Shown here: positions 1-11,059 of the stretch, piece after piece
Layout: every line of letters begins with the position of its first letter
Numbering within the stretch: position 1 is the stretch's first letter
NCBI GenBank assembly: GCA_013407085.1
Contig: JACCGJ010014166.1
Span: 111,212 to 175,211 of the forward strand
Direction: 5' to 3'
Origin: Atriophallophorus winterbourni
Lineage: Eukaryota; Platyhelminthes; Trematoda; Plagiorchiida; Microphallidae
DNA length: 64,000 nt
Program-made: the position numbers and the translations under genes
Notes under the pieces: generated by a model
What the model saw: the letters and a program-made list of their open reading frames with translations, nothing else
What the model was told of the DNA's origin: nothing
The model's database searches: none

Positions 1-89
1 CTGTAAATAAAACGATGCATTCTGTCAGTTGTCTTTCACCACTTTCGTGAGTGTTGGGTCAGCCGGAACTCGATCCAAGAAACACAACA
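1..89 (+). repeat. 3' end of a 5' LTR (cut by window edge)
   Basis: The first 89 bases match the last part of the LTR at 2045-2293, including an AATAAA signal near position 7 and the terminal ACACAACA. Several mismatches to the downstream LTR suggest an old insertion. The gag reading frame begins 17 bases further on. The primer-binding site should lie at about 90-106, but I cannot assign a tRNA. Confidence 0.7.
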
Positions 90-106
90 GACTTGGCGAC
101 GGGAAA

Positions 107-1387
107 ATGGCTATCAGCTTTGAGCAAATGCAAGCATTAGTTCAGGAACAGCAAGCGCAGTTCGACAAATCACAGAAGCAGCTCATTGAACTTTTTTCTC
201 AAAAGCTGAATATCAAAGAGGAACACAAAGAACAGACACAGCAGCAATCAATTGACTCAATCGCAGCATCCATCACAGAGTTCCATTTTGATGCACAAAC
301 GAGAACAACATTCAATGCTTGGTTCAAGAAATACGAAGACACTTTCAAAGTTGAACTAGCAGGTCGAGGTGATGCATGGCTTGTTCGCCTATTGTTGAGA
401 AAACTTGGTCCTGTTGAGCACGAACGGTACGCTGAATACATTCTTCCAAAATGTGCTCGAGAGTTCAGCTTTGACGAAACCATTGCAACACTCACGACAA
501 TCTTTGGAGAACAATCATCCTTATTCAGCATTCGTTACAACTGTCTCAAACTGATGAAAAAGGAAACAGACGACTACACTACGCATGCTGCTATCATCAA
601 TCGAGAGTGTGAAAGATTCAAGCTGGATTCGATGACACCAAATCAGTTCAAATGCTTGATGTTTGTTTGCAGTCTTCAATCACCAGCAGACACAGACGTT
701 TTAACCAAAATTCTGAGCAGACAGGAGAACGAGCCGGAAATGACCCTTCAAGACATTGCAGCCGAATGTCACAGAATGGTGAACCTCAAGCATGATACCA
801 AGTTGGTTGAAAGCGCCGGACAGACAATAGAGCTTCAGGTGTACAAGAACACAGCAGCACACAGTAGTTCACAAATTCATCCTAAAAAGCCATTGAAACC
901 CAAAAGTGCCTGTTGGAATTGCGGTGGATGGCACTATTTGAAAGATTGTCCGTTCAGAACCTATAAGTGCCGCAGGTGCAACCGCATTGGTCACAGAGTC
1001 ATAATGCAGAAAAACAATTGGACCGGTGCAAAAAGTCATCATAATTCAAAATCGAATGGAAACCGGGGCAGAATCAATGCTGTCATTGCAAACTTTGAAG
1101 CAGATTTGGCAAGCAGACGGAAATATGTCGCAGTGAGAATTCAAGGCAAGACCGTTTCGTTGCAAATTGACACAGCCTCAAACGTTACATTGATTTCTCG
1201 CTCAACGTGGAAGAAGATTGGCTGCTCGACAGTCTTTCCCACGGAAATGAATGTGCGAAATGCCTCTGGTGAACCACTGCAGATTGACGGACAACTTACT
1301 TGTGAGATGGATTTTAATGGTGAGAAAGCAACTGGTTTAGTTTACTTGACGCCTCATGATAAACTCGATTTGCTTGGAATCGATTAG
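107..1387 (+). CDS. Gypsy-type retrotransposon Gag with fused aspartic protease, copy 1
   Basis: Structural protein and protease of an LTR retrotransposon. I take the ATG at 107, just after the LTR; the open frame extends upstream to 29, but that stretch is LTR. A gag domain comes first (about residues 60-250), with a coiled, Gln-rich N-terminus. A zinc knuckle CWNCGGWHYLKDC lies at about residue 270. A second knuckle (CRRCNRIGH) has lost its last Cys. The protease motif IDTASNVTLIS sits near residue 355; DTAS in place of DTGS is, as far as I recall, common in flatworm Gypsy elements. The frame stops right after the protease, where pol should continue. A second, 5'-truncated copy lies 4251 bp downstream. 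Confidence 0.85.
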   Translation: MAISFEQMQALVQEQQAQFDKSQKQLIELFSQKLNIKEEHKEQTQQQSIDSIAASITEFHFDAQTRTTFNAWFKKYEDTFKVELAGRGDAWLVRLLLRKLGPVEHERYAEYILPKCAREFSFDETIATLTTIFGEQSSLFSIRYNCLKLMKKETDDYTTHAAIINRECERFKLDSMTPNQFKCLMFVCSLQSPADTDVLTKILSRQENEPEMTLQDIAAECHRMVNLKHDTKLVESAGQTIELQVYKNTAAHSSSQIHPKKPLKPKSACWNCGGWHYLKDCPFRTYKCRRCNRIGHRVIMQKNNWTGAKSHHNSKSNGNRGRINAVIANFEADLASRRKYVAVRIQGKTVSLQIDTASNVTLISRSTWKKIGCSTVFPTEMNVRNASGEPLQIDGQLTCEMDFNGEKATGLVYLTPHDKLDLLGID

Positions 1388-2044
1388 ATCGAACGGTTAA
1401 ATTTACTTAGTGTGCCTTTGAAAGGTCAGTGTTCAACAAAAACTGCAACTGTGTGCCAGACAAATTCCTCATCAAGAACAAGTCGACAGTCGATACGCAA
1501 ACATGGTTACGATATCTAGAACGAATCACTTCAAGGTGATAATGATTCTACAAAGCATACAACTCTCAATTCAGTCTTTTCGAACGCTGCTGGGCTTCCA
1601 AGAACAATCAACGCTCGTACTGAACAACCACACAGGCAGCAAGGTAATCGTCGCGAAAACCGTTCTCAAAACTATAAAGAAAGCAAATTTATTCGTGGCC
1701 GTTTCACAAGATCAAGCAACTATAAAGAGGAACCGGTTTGTGGTACAGGTGGTCCATGTGACTATAAGGCGAATGCTCAACAGAAAAACGCAACTCGTGG
1801 TTCACGAAAGCAGTATAACGATTCCCATGCGTTGGCACCGCATGTTTCTCAAAATAAACCTATCAGCACTAGTATACAATGGTAAAGATTTGACAACCAT
1901 CTTGCTGAACAACATCGCACATACGAGACACTAGAAAGAAGATACCCAACACGAAGAAGAACAATGGTTTAACCATTTCAAATCGATCCAAGAAACAAGG
2001 CGTACATAGAACGAAGGTGAACGTCCTTTTTTCGCAGGGGGAGT
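1388..2044 (+). pseudogene. Pol remnant of the LTR element, copy 1
   Basis: About 30 codons after the protease still read like the protease-RT linker (ERLNLLSVPLKG). The rest is an Arg/Asn/Gln-rich stretch, perhaps the distal end of pol. No reverse transcriptase, RNase H or integrase motif is present, so the catalytic part of pol is deleted. An apparent 143-codon frame at 1503-1934 has no recognisable motif and is probably out of frame. A purine-rich tract (GCAGGGGGAG) just before 2045 is the likely polypurine tract. Confidence 0.55.
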
Positions 2045-2293
2045 TGTAAAGGTCGTTCAAACTCGCACTTATTTGGAAGTATTGATCGTTTTTATTCAAT
2101 TGAACATAACTTGCCGACTTGAATCAATATAAAAGCTTGGATTCAGTAGCTTGGCTTCACTTTCGTTCATCTAGTTGGTTAATTGTACATATATATACAA
2201 ATGAGCTGTAAATAAAACGATGCATTCTGTCAGTCGTCTTCTACCAATTTCGTGAGTGTTGGGTCAGCCGGAACTCGCTCCAAAAACACAACA
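2045..2293 (+). repeat. 3' LTR of the gag-protease element, copy 1
   Basis: The 249-bp LTR begins TGTAAAGG after the polypurine tract and ends ACAACA. It holds a TATA-like AATATAAAAG at about 2127 and AATAAA at about 2211. Its end matches positions 1-89. The same LTR recurs at 6296-6544. Confidence 0.75.
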
Positions 2294-3219
2294 TAATTAT
2301 GCAAATTGGTATACGCATTGTTTCCGTTAGCGGCACCGAAATTCGGTAACTTTCACTGATACGTTCAAACCTTCAAGGAACCTTACCAGACTTCATCAAT
2401 GAATATTAGTCAAGCTGTGATTGGTTGCGAGTATATACTGAGCAGGTGCACTTAATATATGGATTGATTTTGCTTGCATCGATTTTTGTAGCATAAACGT
2501 TTGTCAAGTATATTTGAGAGATACATAATGTTGTATGTTTGAAGAGTGCTAAAATGGGTAAATGTACATGCCATCTGGTAGAGCGTAATTCCTTGAAATT
2601 TACCGTTGATTTTTCTTTAACACTAGAATAATTGTTTGAACAGAATGTTGTCTGTCAAGCCCCTACATGTCTCACACATAATTAGAGTATTGATGCCATT
2701 TGTATACATTTTTATCCTTATTGCTAAAAATGAGTTTAAACGAATAATGTGATTTTCCTGTATTATTTTTCATCCCTGTCTACCTTGACGAAATGTGTAG
2801 TTTACCAAGCACTTCTGTGCTAATCTTACTTATCTGCGTGTGCAAACACGTATTCTCACTAACATTATAGCATTTAAAATTTATTTCTCAGATCTTTCTA
2901 GGTTCGGGAAACCTAAACGAATATTAGCCTACGTTTGACCCCATGAATGCGGAGATTTGCCTCGATCCGGCTTGTTCAATTTGATTAATACATCCATTCT
3001 CTTCATATTACAAATTATGTAATCGCATTCTACTAAATATATTTTAATTGTGTCCATTTACATCAAAATGAGTCTGCTGCGATCTCACTAATATATTAAA
3101 CATACAACAACCGCCGAAGTTATAAATAGTTCAGAATAATGTCTTTTATACTTCGCCTTCTTTATTTATTCCTCTTATTTTCTATGCATGGATTTGGGTA
3201 AACGTTTCTGTTCTGAGAG
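2294..3219. other. Non-coding flank inside tandem unit 1
   Basis: AT-rich sequence after the 3' LTR with no coding frame, RNA gene or recognisable element. It is repeated at 6545-7470. Confidence 0.6.
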
Positions 3220-3660
3220 AGGTGCTTCGTCATACCAAGTGTGTCAGTACGTAAAGAGACCAGATTAAAATCGAATTTATTTTTCCAAACCTAAGCTGGC
3301 TGTAAACTGCACAGATCATAGTGGGCGCTGAGATCTTTTAAGACAGACAAGTGAAAAAAAGATTGATTGATGCACCTCTGCATGTTGTATAATGCCCTAT
3401 TGCCTTGGTTCTTTCCAGGTGCGATCAGCATCAACTGACCAATTAGCCAGCTTGCGTAATCCATGATGACATTAAAGTTTTAACGCTGCAAATTTCGACG
3501 CCAGATTGTACCGGATTCCTACCATTACATTCTTTCAAACGACTCATCCTGGAGTATAAGTTGCACAACTGCTTTTCAATTATGATTATGACTACCAGAG
3601 GTTGTTGAATATTACGGTAGAAATTACTTTTTGCCAAACCAACCACATAGAATTCAAATT
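3220..3660 (+). repeat. Dispersed non-coding repeat ("GTGTCAGTACG" family), copy 1
   Basis: The first of several copies of a repeat with the marks GTGTCAGTACG, a CTGCACAG block, TTAAGACAGACA and TTGCGTAATCC. Relatives lie at 7471-7911, 35173-35470, 35561-35776 (inverted), 42050-42320 and 43068-43390. It has no coding capacity and I cannot name its class. Confidence 0.6.
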
Positions 3661-3939
3661 AGTTTCGATCCCAGAATCTTCCGCTTTACTTGGGATCCAC
3701 ATGAGTCAAGGGATATGAAGTTTGAACTAAACATTTTTTCAATCGTTTCCGCACCATGCTACTAGAACTCAAGGTGATTTACTCTGTCAATTTCTCCTAG
3801 ACGTGCGTTCTTCGTGTCATTGCCGGCAAACAAGTTTTAAAATTTCCTCTACTCGTCATATGCTATTTTTACACATTTTCATTCACACCGTAATCATGTG
3901 GTTTTGTAAAAGTATTAACATTTTAACCATAGTTACAAG

Positions 3940-4790
3940 TCGAACAAAGTTTTTAAATCCGTATTTACATTCCCTTAGACGGACCGCCTACGTGGACTTG
4001 CTGCTCCCACCGCCCAAAGCAAACTGGTTTTGAGAAACCAATCACTCGAATTCACTCCTACCACCGATTATCAGAAGAAATTACGCAGAGCCACACAGAA
4101 CAAAGCTTGTAGACCAGGAGCTGGACTTGGTTGTCAGAGGCCATATGAGTAGCGCGTCGTTAGATAATTTCAGGAAATGTGAACATTTTCGCAAAACCAC
4201 TTCTTCTATGAACAACCATGAAATCGACGCATTTGTATCATCCGTTTAGAATGGGATGGCAAACGCTGGTAGTTCAAATAGTGACAAGAACCTCGTTTCT
4301 TGTACGTACGCTTGTAGATTTGACTTATATTTCGAGCATTGTCATACTTCGAACTTCATACACGTCATTACTATTGATTGGAACATTCGACTTCGACCCA
4401 CTGTGTGGGTTGGTCAACCCATATTTTTCCATGTCGAGTGTGAATTTGTCAAGTAACAGAAAAAGGACGTTATGCGCATATGAATCGTGAGAATCGCAAA
4501 GAGAAGCAAAATTCTGTCAGTGTACCGTAAATCACTTATAGTGTATTTTTGTGCAATTCGGTGCGTAAGAAGCCACATGTTGTGTTCTATTTTTTGCATA
4601 ATCAATGACGGTCGGAGAAAACACTTATTCAGCGATATTTTGAATGAAAACACGGTAGTGTCCGAGCTCAATCTTTACGATGATCAAATCTTGATGACAA
4701 TACCAATCGGTGCACCGATGAAAAGTTGCTTACATTGTGTTATCGTCTTCTAGCTGACCGGTTCGCTCTTGAATTTATTTACCGCTAAAA
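3940..4790 (+). repeat. Unclassified dispersed repeat, copy 1
   Basis: This stretch recurs in unit 2 (8191-9041) and, more diverged and inverted, at 14590-15560. That third copy shows it is an independent repeat and not only part of the local duplication. Small open frames inside it are not conserved. Sequence just upstream (about 3860-3940) resembles the 3' tail of the CR1 fragments at 29075 and 31340. Confidence 0.6.
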
Positions 4791-4851
4791 TCAACAACAC
4801 ACAATCAAAACATTGATTATTACTTGTTCTACTTTAAGCGTCAATCATCAA

Positions 4852-5638
4852 TCGAGAGTGTGAAAGATTCAAGCTGGATTCGATGACACCAAATCGGTTC
4901 AAATGCTTGATGTTTGTTTGCAGTCTTCAATCACCAGCAGACACAGACGTTTTAACCAAAATTCTGAGCAGACAGGAGAACGAGCCGGAAATGACCCTTC
5001 AAGACATTGCAGCCGAAAGTCACAGAATGGTGAACCTCAAGCATGATACCAAGTTGGTTGAAAGCGCCGGACAGACAATAGAGCTTCAGGTGTACAAGAA
5101 CACAGCAGCACACAGTTGTTCACAAATTCATCCTAAAAAGCCATTGAAACCCAAAAGTGCCTGTTGGAATTGCGGTGGATGGCACTATTTGAAAGATTGT
5201 CCGTTCAGAACCTATAAGTGCCGCAGGTGCAACCGCATTGGTCACAGAGTCATAATGCAGAAAAACAATTGGACCGGTGCAAAAAGTCATCATAATTCAA
5301 AATCGAATGGAAACCGGGGCAGAATCAATGCTGTCATTGCAAACTTTGAAGCAGATTTGGCAAGCAGACGGAAATATGTCGCAGTGAGAATTCAAGGCAA
5401 GACCGTTTCGTTGCAAATTGACACAGCCTCAAACGTTACATTGATTTCTCGCTCAACGTGGAAGAAGATTGGCTGCTCGACAGTCTTTCCCACGGAAATG
5501 AATGTGCGAAATGCCTCTGGTGAACCACTGCAGATTGACGGACAACTTACTTGTGAGATGGATTTTAATGGTGAGAAAGCAACTGGTTTAGTTTACTTGA
5601 CGCCTCATGATAAACTCGATTTGCTTGGAATCGATTAG
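4852..5638 (+). pseudogene. 5'-truncated Gag-protease, copy 2
   Basis: Same frame as copy 1 but missing the LTR and about the first 165 residues of gag, because the duplication joint falls inside gag. The zinc knuckle and DTAS protease motif are intact, and the second knuckle lacks the same Cys. A few substitutions distinguish it from copy 1. It has no promoter LTR of its own, so it is unlikely to be expressed as an element. Confidence 0.8.
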
Positions 5639-6295
5639 ATCGAACGGTTAAATTTACTTAGTGTGCCTTTGAAAGGTCAGTGTTCAACAAAAACTGCAAC
5701 TGTGTGCCAGACAAATTCCTCATCAAGAACAAGTCGACAGTCGATACGCAAACATGGTTACGATATCTAGAACGAATCACTTCAAGGTGATAATGATTCT
5801 ACAAAGCATACAACTCTCAATTCAGTCTTTTCGAACGCTGCTGGGCTTCCAAGAACAATCAACGCTCGTACTGAACAACCACACAGGCAGCAAGGTAATC
5901 GTCGCGAAAACCGTTCTCAAAACTATAAAGAAAGCAAATTTATTCGTGGCCGTTTCACAAGATCAAGCAACTATAAAGAGGAACCGGTTTGTGGTACAGG
6001 TGGTCCATGTGACTATAAGGCGAATGCTCAACAGAAAAACGCAACTCGTGGTTCACGAAAGCAGTATAACGATTCCCATGCGTTGGCACCGCATGTTTCT
6101 CAAAATAAACCTATCAGCACTAGTATACAATGGTAAAGATTCGACAACCGTCTTGCTGAACAACATCGCACAGACGAGACACTAGAAAGAAGATACCCAA
6201 CACGAAGAAGAACAATGGTTTAACCATTTTAAATCGATCCAAGAAACAAGGCGTACATAGAACGAAGGTGAACGTCCTTTTTTCGCAGGGGGAGT
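5639..6295 (+). pseudogene. Pol remnant of the LTR element, copy 2
   Basis: Duplicate of 1388-2044 with the same deletion of RT, RNase H and integrase. Confidence 0.55.
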
Positions 6296-6544
6296 TGTAA
6301 AGGTCGTTCAAACTCGCACTGATTTGGAAGTATTGATCGTTTTTATTCAATTGAACATAACTTGCCGACTTGAATCAATATAACAGCTAGGATTCAGTAG
6401 CTTGGCTTCACTTTCGTTCATCTAGTTAGTTAATTGTACATATATATACAAATGAGCTGTAAATAAAACGATGCATTCTGTCAGTCGTCTTATACCACTT
6501 TCGTGAGTGTTGGGTGAGCCGGAACTCGCTCGAAAAAACACATC
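6296..6544 (+). repeat. 3' LTR of the gag-protease element, copy 2
   Basis: Duplicate of 2045-2293, with the polypurine tract before it and AATAAA near the end. The sequence after it differs slightly from copy 1. Confidence 0.75.
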
Positions 6545-7470
6545 ATGATTATGCAGATTGGTATACGCATTGTTTCCGTTAGCGGCACCGAAATTCGGTA
6601 ATTTTCACTGATACGTTCAAACTTTCAAGAAACCTTACCAGACTTCATCAATGAATATTAGTCAAGCTGTGATTGGTTGCGAGTATATACTGAGCAGGTG
6701 CACTTAATATTGGATTGATTTTGCTTGCATCGATTTTTGTAGCATAAACGTTTCTCAAGTATATTTGAGAGATGCATAATGTTGTATGTTTGAAGAGTGC
6801 TAAAATGGGTAAATGTACATGCCATCTGGTAGAGCGTAATTCCTTGAAATTTACCGTTGATTTTTCTTTAACACTAGAATAATTGTTTGAACAGAATGTT
6901 GTCTGTCAAGCCCCTACATGTCTCACACATAATTAGAGTATTGATGCCATTTGTATACATTTTTATCCTTATTGCTAAAAATGAGTTTAAACGAATAATG
7001 TGATTTTCCTGTATTATTTTTCATCCCTGTCTACCTTGACGAAATGTGTAGTTTACCAAGCACTTCTGTGCTAATCTTACTTATCTGCGTGTGCAAACAC
7101 GTATTCTCACTACCATTATAGCATTTAAAATTTATTTCTCAGATCTTTCTAGGTTCGGGAAACCTAAACGAATATTAGCCTACGTTTGACCCCATGATTG
7201 CGGAGATTTGCCTCGATCCGGCTTGTTCAATTTGATTAATACATCCATTATCTTCATATTACAAATTATGTAATCGCATTCTACTAAATATATTTTAATT
7301 GTGTCCATTTACATCAAAATGAGTCTGCTGCGATCTCACTAATATATTAAACATACAACAACCGCCGAAGTTATAAATAGTTCAGAATAATGTCTTTTAT
7401 ACTTCGCCTTCTTTATTTATTCCTCTTATTTTCTATGCATGGATTTGGGTAAACGTTTCTGTTCTGAGAG

Positions 7471-7911
7471 AGGTGCTTCGTCATACCAAGTGTGTCAGTA
7501 CGTAAAGAGACCAGATTAAAATCGAATTTATTTTTCCAAACCTAAGCTGGCTGTAAACTGCACAGATCATAGTGGGCGCTGAGATCTTTTAAGACAGACA
7601 AGTGAAAAAAAGATTGATTGATGCACCTCTGCATGTTGTATAATGCCCTATTGCCTTGGTTCTTTCCAGGTGCGATCAGCATCAACTGACCAATTAGCCA
7701 GCTTGCGTAATCCATGATGACATTAAAGTTTTAACGCTGCAAATTTCGACGCCAGATTGTACCGGATTCCTACCATTATATTCTTTTAAACGACTCATCC
7801 TGGAGTATAAGTTGCACAACTGCTTTTCAATTATGATTATGACTACCAGAGGTTGTTGAATATTACGGTAGAAATTACTTTTTGCCAAACCAGCCACATA
7901 GAATTCGAATT
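7471..7911 (+). repeat. Dispersed non-coding repeat, copy 2
   Basis: Duplicate of 3220-3660 within tandem unit 2. Confidence 0.6.
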
Positions 7912-8190
7912 AGTTTCGATCCCATAATCTTCCGCTTTACTTGGGATCCACATGAGTCAAGGGATATGAAGTTTGAACTAAACATTTTTTCAATCGTTTC
8001 CGCACCATGCTACTAGAACTCAAGGTGATTTACTCTGTCAATTTCTCCTAGATGTGCGTTCTTCGTGTTATTGCCGGCAAACAAGTTTTAAAATTTCCTC
8101 TACTCGTCATATGCTATTTTTACACATTTTCATTCACACCGTAATCATGTGGTTTTGTAAAAGTATTAACATTTTAACCATAGTTACAAG

Positions 8191-9041
8191 TCGAACAAAG
8201 TTTTTAAATCCGTATTTACATTCCCTTAGACGGACCGCCTACGTGGACTTGCTGCTCCCACCGCCCAAAGCAAACTGGTTTTGAGAAACCAATCACTCGA
8301 ATTCACTCCTACCACCGATTATCAGAAGAAATTACGCAGAGCCACACAGAACAAAGCTTGTAGACCAGGAGCTGGACTTGGTTGTCAGAGGCCATATGAG
8401 TAGCGCGTCGTTAGATAATTTCAGGAAATGTGAACATTTTCGCAAAACCACTTCTTCTATGAACAACCATGAAATCGACGCATTTGTATCATCCGTTTAG
8501 AATGGGATGGCAAACGCTGGTAGTTCAAATAGTGACAAGAACCTCGTTTCTTGTACGTACGCTTGTAGATTTGACTTATATTTCGAGCATTGTCATACTT
8601 CGAACTTCATACACGTCATTACTATTGATTGGAACATTCGACTTCGACCCACTGTGTGGGTTGGTCAACCCATATTTTTCCATGTCGAGTGTGAATTTGT
8701 CAAGCAACAGAAAAATGACGTTGTGCGCATATGAATCGTGAGAATCGCAAAGAGATGCAAAATTCTGTCAGTGTACCGTAAATCACTTATAGTGTATTTT
8801 TGTGCAATTCGGTGCGTAAGAAGCCACATGTTGTGTTCTATTTTTTGCATAATCAATGACGGTCGGAGAAAACACTTATTCAGCGATATTTTGAATGAAA
8901 ACACGGTAGTGTCCGAGCTCAATCTTTACGATGATCAAATCTTGATGACAATACCAATCGGTGCACCGATGAAAAGTTGCTTACATTGTGTTATCGTCTT
9001 CTAGCTGACCGGTTCGCTCTTGAATTTATTTACCGCTAAAA
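8191..9041 (+). repeat. Unclassified dispersed repeat, copy 2
   Basis: Duplicate of 3940-4790 within tandem unit 2. Homology between the two units ends near 9080. Confidence 0.6.
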
Positions 9042-9349
9042 TTAACAACACATAATCAAAACATTGATTATTAATTGTACTTAATCGTGCATCACATATT
9101 CAACACGAATCCGCTTGATGACGGAGGAAGGAAATCAGCATATTCAATAAAAGGTTTAACTAGTATTGATTAAAATTTATTTTTGGGGTGAACTATTTTT
9201 CTTGCGTGTTGTACTTCTATATTATTTGTATATGGCGAAAGAGAAACGTCATTGCTCTACGGGAGGAAGATACTGTGATGATTCTCTCAACTGAGTGAAT
9301 TTTTAATTTGTTTGTCTACTTTTAATTTTCAGTGATATAATGTTCCTCA

Positions 9350-9650
9350 TTTTTATGCATTTTCACAACACGCACAACGGATTCGTGCTGTTTGCACACA
9401 TCAGTGAGATACACGCACAAATCTTCGTTACAATTATTCCGCTGTTTTTAGGCATGTGGATCCTGATTTTACTGTACCTACATGATCGTGCCTTGTGTGT
9501 GTGATGGAAATGCATGCAAATGAGTATGTTTGTTCAATATTATGGGTTGAACTCCATCTACCTGCGTTTTCGCTCATGTGATTGACTTGGTGTTTGCATC
9601 AGCCCTATCCAACAGTTGCATACAATCGCAAATCTGGTTCATCAACAAGA
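9350..9650. repeat. Decayed hammerhead-bearing short repeat
   Basis: On the minus strand near 9370-9410 the order CTGATGT, GTGC/GCAC stem, GAAT resembles a hammerhead core with A9 and the GAAA changed. On the plus strand, 9440-9650 matches the sequence after the ribozyme in the copy at 23935 (GATGGAAATGCATG, and an end TTGCATACAATC). It is a non-functional relic. Confidence 0.45.
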
Positions 9651-10429
9651 TAACTTTTATGGATTGTTCAATGACTGTAAAATATTTGACTGATATAACT
9701 TGATTCAAGGATTTATGGTTACAGTCTTAATACTTTTAGGAAAACCACATAATTACAGTTTGAATGAAAATGTGAAAAATAGTATATTAAATGTAGGGCT
9801 CACGAATGATATTCGTTTGCGTATATACATTCAATTTCGCTCTAAATATTGCCAAGCAATGAGATTCAATCAGATGTTAACGGTGAGGAATTCCAAGGAA
9901 TGATAGCACATACGGCAACAAGGTGCCGACATTCTATACGGATAAATGGTATGTAAAAGGCCAAGATATGCGCGCGTGTCAATTTCTCGACAAACCCATG
10001 AAACAAGTGTCTCAGGGGATGTTCTTCAGCACAAAGTTCTTAAGGTGATCGGGTTATAAGAAGGATGATATTGTGATGCTTTGATGGAATTGTGGAAAAG
10101 ATTGAGGTGGCAATTTACTTCAAGAAAAAGGTGAAGAAATGTGTTATTCCATAATAATTTACAAGCAGCTTTCAAATATGATATAACTTGCACGAGAAAT
10201 AGTTCAGATACACATTATTATAATCACGAAGTCTTTTAAAACGAGTGCAGAAAAATTTCGGCTGAGCAATATAAATTACGATTATGAAATGAGAGTTAAG
10301 TTAAGGTCTAACGCTTAGAAAACGAAATGCTTAAAAGAATAGACAGCATACTTTAGTAAGCATAGAGTTGACATAATAAATTCTGGTTAATCTAACGGAA
10401 TTATAATTACACTATTTCGTTTGTGATCA
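9651..10429. other. Intergenic or intronic sequence, nothing recognised
   Basis: AT-rich. Short open frames lack motifs or codon structure. Confidence 0.5.
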
Positions 10430-10640
10430 TAATCTCTTATATCTATCACTTAGTTTTAGGCCCAAAGTTAGAATATGCCACTTCAATGGATTTTTGGGAG
10501 TCTCGCAAATCTTAAACTTGCCTAAAGTCTGCGTCCGCATTCCGGAGTAACATTGCTTGGAGTGAATTTGACAATTTTGAATAGATTACAAAACAACAGC
10601 CGAATATGAAGAACTGTTGACTGCCTGATTACGAAAGAAG
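10430..10640 (+). mobile_element. Small CR1-like RT fragment
   Basis: Translation gives GPKLEYATSMDFW, which resembles the conserved (V)RPxLEYA block after the RT catalytic domain of CR1-type LINEs. Frameshifts follow. The fragment is too short and decayed for finer placement. Confidence 0.35.
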
Positions 10641-11059
10641 TTTTCTATTCTAACTGCTATTTTAATGCACAAATTTGGCTTGTATAAATGATTATAAACA
10701 CTTTAGTATTCCGAGATTCAACAGGGCGAGATGCATGACTGGTCCATGCTTCGAAATTTCCAATTTTATTTGCTGGAAAACTGATGAAAACTTGTGAAGA
10801 GGTATTTTTTTCAATTCTCACTTGTTATCAATAACAGCCATTACGTTTTGCATGGCCAACAGTGTCATTTCATACACCGAGTATGTGTGTAAAAGTACAA
10901 ACAAATTTGTTCGGAATCTCTCAAACCTGGAGTCACTAGGATAACCGGATGTTGAGCTGCTATACAAACAAATAGATGCAGTCAAACAATGAGTGACGAC
11001 AACTGTGAACTGCAAACTGTGAACATTCAATGCATATGTTCTATTGCAGTCGTTTATTG

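Larger units (their letters stand above)
595..9080. repeat. Tandem duplication, 4251-bp offset
   Basis: Sequence from about 595 to 4830 repeats at about 4846 to 9080 with only scattered base differences, by eye about 1%. The unit starts inside gag and runs through the pol remnant, the 3' LTR and about 2.5 kb of flank, so this is a segmental duplication and not two insertions. The junction near 4846 shares ATCATCAATCGAGAGTG with position 593, which suggests a microhomology join. Confidence 0.9.

Noticed and set aside
1503..1934. A 143-codon frame conserved in both tandem units
   Set aside because: Conservation is explained by the duplication. It lacks motifs and does not continue the protease frame.
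2830..2870. Possible hammerhead at CTGCGTGTGCAAACACG
   Set aside because: It has a hairpin resembling helix II but neither CTGATGA nor GAAA.
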